Origin: Corallium rubrum
Taxonomy: Eukaryota > Cnidaria > Anthozoa > Scleralcyonacea > Coralliidae
Direction: 5' to 3'
Assembly (NCBI GenBank): GCA_964035015.1
Contig: OZ036014.1
Coordinates: 229,001 to 293,000 of the forward strand
Length of the DNA: 64,000 nucleotides
Position numbers and translations under genes: made by a program
The notes under the pieces: generated by a model
Databases searched by the model: none
Told to the model about the DNA's origin: nothing
Seen by the model: the letters and a program-made list of their open reading frames with translations, nothing else
Part shown: positions 43,501 through 64,000 of the stretch, piece after piece
Numbering within the stretch: the stretch's first letter is position 1
How the letters are laid out: every line of letters begins with the position of its first letter

Positions 43501-44651
43501 TACGGTTTCTGCTTGTGCTTTTCACTTTTCGTCTTCCCGTGTGGCTCTTGAAGACATGAGCAGCTCTTGAGATATATTCGGTGATGAATTTATGACAGCA
43601 TCGTGTAGAAATTTGATTTCCTGGTTGTAAAACTTTAGCATGTAGTGTAGGAACTGGGAAGAAGCACTTCTTTGCTTCGTCTTATCACAACGCTTTCCTT
43701 GACCTTTGTTGTTGTGAGATATATATTACGCAAGTCGTAATTTTTGCGGAGGATGCAGATGGGAACTTTATAAAAACACCGATTCACTTCCGCGTCGGTT
43801 GGAAATTATGGGAGTTGGTACCCCACGCTTTTGTCCCTTGTGGAGGTACCCTGCCGCCAGGTTGAAACGGTGTGAAACAATTGAATCGTTTTAATACCAG
43901 TAACACCTACTGTTAAGGAGAAACCTACATTTTACTTAACCAGTAAATCCATCATTCTCTATTTTTAGACTTTTAGTATAAACAATTTTAATAGCTACGG
44001 ATATCGGTTTCACTTTGTTGCTACTAGCCAATCAAATGCATAGGTCAAAACGAATTTCGGGGAATGAACTGCGTCAAAAGAAAGGCTCATAAAACGAGGA
44101 AAAATTCCGCTCCGCATGGAAAGTTCCGTCTCGTGGAAAACTGGCCTTTATTTTGTATGATTTATTCTTGGTTTTCATCTGACGTCACGGCGGCCATGTT
44201 GGTGCACAATCTTTATCCTATGTTGGCTTTGGGATCTGCTCACAGGCTATATCCTATGGGAATTTAACTCTATTCTTATTCAAATATTTTGTATTGTTTC
44301 ACCACCCCAACGGGGCCAGCGATCACATGAGGGAAAACCGAGAATATGGCCTTCGTTACGCCTCCACTTAAAATTTGCTGGGCACACCTCCTCCTTTTCC
44401 ACCCGGTTCAACGATTTTGGTCAATAGATATAAGAACCCAACAGAAAATCAGGGTGTCAAGGTTCTAATAAGAGCTCCTAAACTATTTTGCAGTAGCAAA
44501 CAAAAATTGTGAAACCATGTGTGAAAATTTCAGTTGGTAATTCCTGGCAACATTGTGTCAATTATTCAAAAATACTAGCGGAAATCAACAAAAAAAGTTT
44601 GTCTGATCCAAATCAGAGTGAAAAATTGTTCAAAAAGGTTCTGTAGGGCCT

Positions 44652-44885
44652 TTAATGGCCCATTTCCACTCAGGAGAATTTTCCTCGGACAGGACATTTT
44701 CTTTTGTCTCAAACTCATTAGTCCTGCCCAAGAGCTCACAAGACAAAGGGAAATTTCCTGTCCAAGGAAAATTCTCCTGAGTGGAAATGGGCCTTAAGGC
44801 TAGTTCCCACTCAGGAAAATCTTCCGCAGGACCGGAACGGACAGGGAAGTTTTCTTTGTCTTGCCTGAGTGGAAACTAGCCTTAA
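44652..44885. mobile_element. Two adjacent related foldback MITEs sharing a TTAA
   Basis: Unit 1 has ends GGCCCATTTCCACTCAGGAG and the inverse. Unit 2 has ends GGCTAGTTCCCACTCAGG and CCTGAGTGGAAACTAGCC. The bases TTAA lie before unit 1, between the units and after unit 2, as target duplications would. Confidence 0.65.
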
Positions 44886-45109
44886 AGAGTGTCAATTCCC
44901 TAGCTGCTCAGTGGACTCTCCCGCTGACAAAAAGTGGGGAAAGATGTGGGCAAAAAGATTGAAAGAGTGTAAAAACCTTTCAAATTCACGCTAGCAAAAA
45001 ACAAACATCCGGTTCCGGAAACAGCGTTAGCCTGCAGAAGAGGCGGCCGGTAGAAGACGCAATTGCAAGCCTCGCCCCTTGCTCTCTGGGTGGTTGCAGC
45101 AGTGCAGCG

Positions 45110-45860
45110 CTCACAACACAACACAACACAACACAACACAACACCCCACCCCACCCCACCCCAAAGTGCAGCAAGTCGTTGGTTTACTTTCGTTTATCTG
45201 AAACTCCACAACACAAGAAAACAATGTGCCGAGTCTGGTTTATATGTACATTTTGTTTATTTCGTTTGTTCATATTTTGCATACACTACACCGAAACCCA
45301 ATTTGAAAACGGAGTGTAAATACAGGCCAAAGTCTTGCGTTTACACGGTGCCGGTATAGTATAAGGACGGATTAGCATGTGTGCAAGGCCTAGACGGCAT
45401 GATTTTGTTCCGTTGGAAAATTGTAGCGGCATCGTGTAAGTGGGGTCTAATATACATCGCATTAAAACTAACATCCAAAAGCCCTTTCAAACAACAACCC
45501 AAAAATACAATGCAGAGTCCTTGGTTTAATTTTGTTTGTCTATATCTTGCACTAATGATACATTAAACCAAAACAGTAATTACTAAATTTATACCGATTA
45601 CATTGCACTAAAAGCGCACCAAAAAAGCCTTTAAAACAACACAACACAACACAACACAACACAACACAACACAACACAACACAACACAACACAACACAAC
45701 ACAACACAACACAACACAACACAACACAACACAACACAACACAACACAACACAACACAACACAACACAACACAACAATATGCAGAGTCTTTAGTTTAATT
45801 TTGTTTATTTCGTTTAGCTCTTTCTTGTACTAATACATTGCACTAAAACTACTGTGATAA
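45110..45860. repeat. Three-copy repeat built around CACAA microsatellites
   Basis: A short CACAA array (45112-45144), a degenerate one (about 45490) and a long one (45638-45776) are each followed by a diverged common phrase (TGCAGAGTCTTTAGTTTAAT, then TTTGTTTATTTCGTTT in the third copy). Confidence 0.65.
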
Positions 45861-46095
45861 GCCTAGAAGAAATAAAGCAGAAAAGCGACTGTAAAGCAAT
45901 AACATTTGTGCTACATCAAACTCTGTTGGCTTTGCCGCAACTAATTGACTTCAGTTGTGGCTAAAAAAAAACTTCTTTCCAAAACCGCAAAAAATAAAAA
46001 CATCTTCTTGGAGGTGAGGTTCGTTTCTTTTCTGAGCTTGGTATATGTTTTGCGTTGATAACAGTAACACCATTTGAAAGAAGGCGGAAGTTCAT

Positions 46096-63508
<17,413 letters not shown>

Positions 63509-63589
63509 CTAGAAAATACAAAAGAATTATAATCTTTCAGAAATGAGAACACTAGTTTATTAACGGGCCGGCGATGGGGGTGGGGGGTG

Positions 63590-63870
63590 GGGGGCAAGTT
63601 GCCCTGGGCCCCCAGCTTGAGAAGGGCCCCCTAAAATTTTTGAGATTTGAGTTTTTGACGTGAGAAAACAAGAGGCCCAGAAAGCGTAAAGATCAGTAAC
63701 ACTAACTTCATTTTTAGCCAACTCAGGGGACCAATTGCGAACAACCCTATGATGTGTGATGTCATCGCCCCTTCCCCCCCCCCCCTCCCCCACAATTGAC
63801 CCATGCGATGTCATCAGGGCCCCAAATCCCAAAATTGATAATTTGCCCCGGGCCCTGTTTATAAACTTTA
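63590..63870. mobile_element. GC-rich dispersed element F, uninterrupted copy
   Basis: The same phrase order as 20858-21214, starting GGGGGCAAGTTGCCCTGGGC, with GATCAGTAACACTAAC intact. It lies upstream of spectrin exon 63508, in an intron that continues off the window. Confidence 0.7.
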
Positions 63871-64000
63871 TACGTTTCAAGTACTTCCAAGCATATACGG
63901 GAAGGTATTGTAATAAAACCGTTGAATACCACAAATATTAAGTGTGTGCACTGGTGTTAAAATTTCTATTTTTAAACCATTCCTGCCGTGTTTTACTCTG

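Larger units (their letters stand above)
43501..46095. other. Spacer between the DOK-like 5' end and the spectrin 3' end
   Basis: 2.6 kb without a recognised gene. It should contain the DOK-like promoter and the spectrin 3' UTR. It carries two adjacent foldbacks (44652-44885) and three copies of a CACAA-associated repeat (about 45110-45860). A minus-strand AATAAA is at 45804-45809. Confidence 0.5.

Overview
The window is nuclear DNA from an intron-rich, early-branching animal. I favour a cnidarian, probably an anthozoan, but a sponge or another non-bilaterian is not excluded by sequence alone. Reasons: all seven genes are animal orthologues that align closely with vertebrate proteins (YEATS2, SIGMAR1, a TRIM-NHL ligase, KIFAP3, NUDT7, a DOK-type adaptor, alpha-II spectrin); introns are numerous and two carry minor (U12) spliceosome signals; and introns and spacers are full of foldback elements, SINE-like repeats and very long microsatellites.

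Layout. YEATS2 (minus, 54-2234) is head to head with a sigma-1 receptor gene (plus, 2915-5851). The sigma-1 gene converges on a RING/B-box/filamin/NHL gene (minus, 6924-12269). KIFAP3, the kinesin-2 cargo adaptor, follows as 17 coding exons (minus, 14183-32584), head to head with an intronless NUDT7 CoA diphosphatase (plus, 33407-34105). Next are a PH-PTB docking protein with about ten tyrosine motifs (minus, 37195-43500) and the 3' 29 coding exons of alpha-spectrin (minus, 46096-63508, running off the right edge). All multi-exon models were built by hand from splice sites and close in frame (234, 776, 836 and 722 residues; spectrin 1140 residues so far).

The genes do not form a pathway or operon; each appears to be an independent eukaryotic unit. 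Two divergent promoter spacers (2235-2914 and 32585-33406) probably serve gene pairs, and both contain the same family of foldback repeat.

The most notable signals are two U12-type introns in KIFAP3. One is AT-AC and is itself filled by about 42 copies of a 25-bp minisatellite. Other points of interest: same-orientation CAGA/CAAA arrays in five spectrin introns, one of which copied 33 nt of exon edge and 5' splice site into another intron; MITEs with 3-bp TTA/TAA duplications, one confirmed by an empty-site copy inside the window; and 5S-rRNA-derived SINE-like repeats. I found no clearly new protein system.
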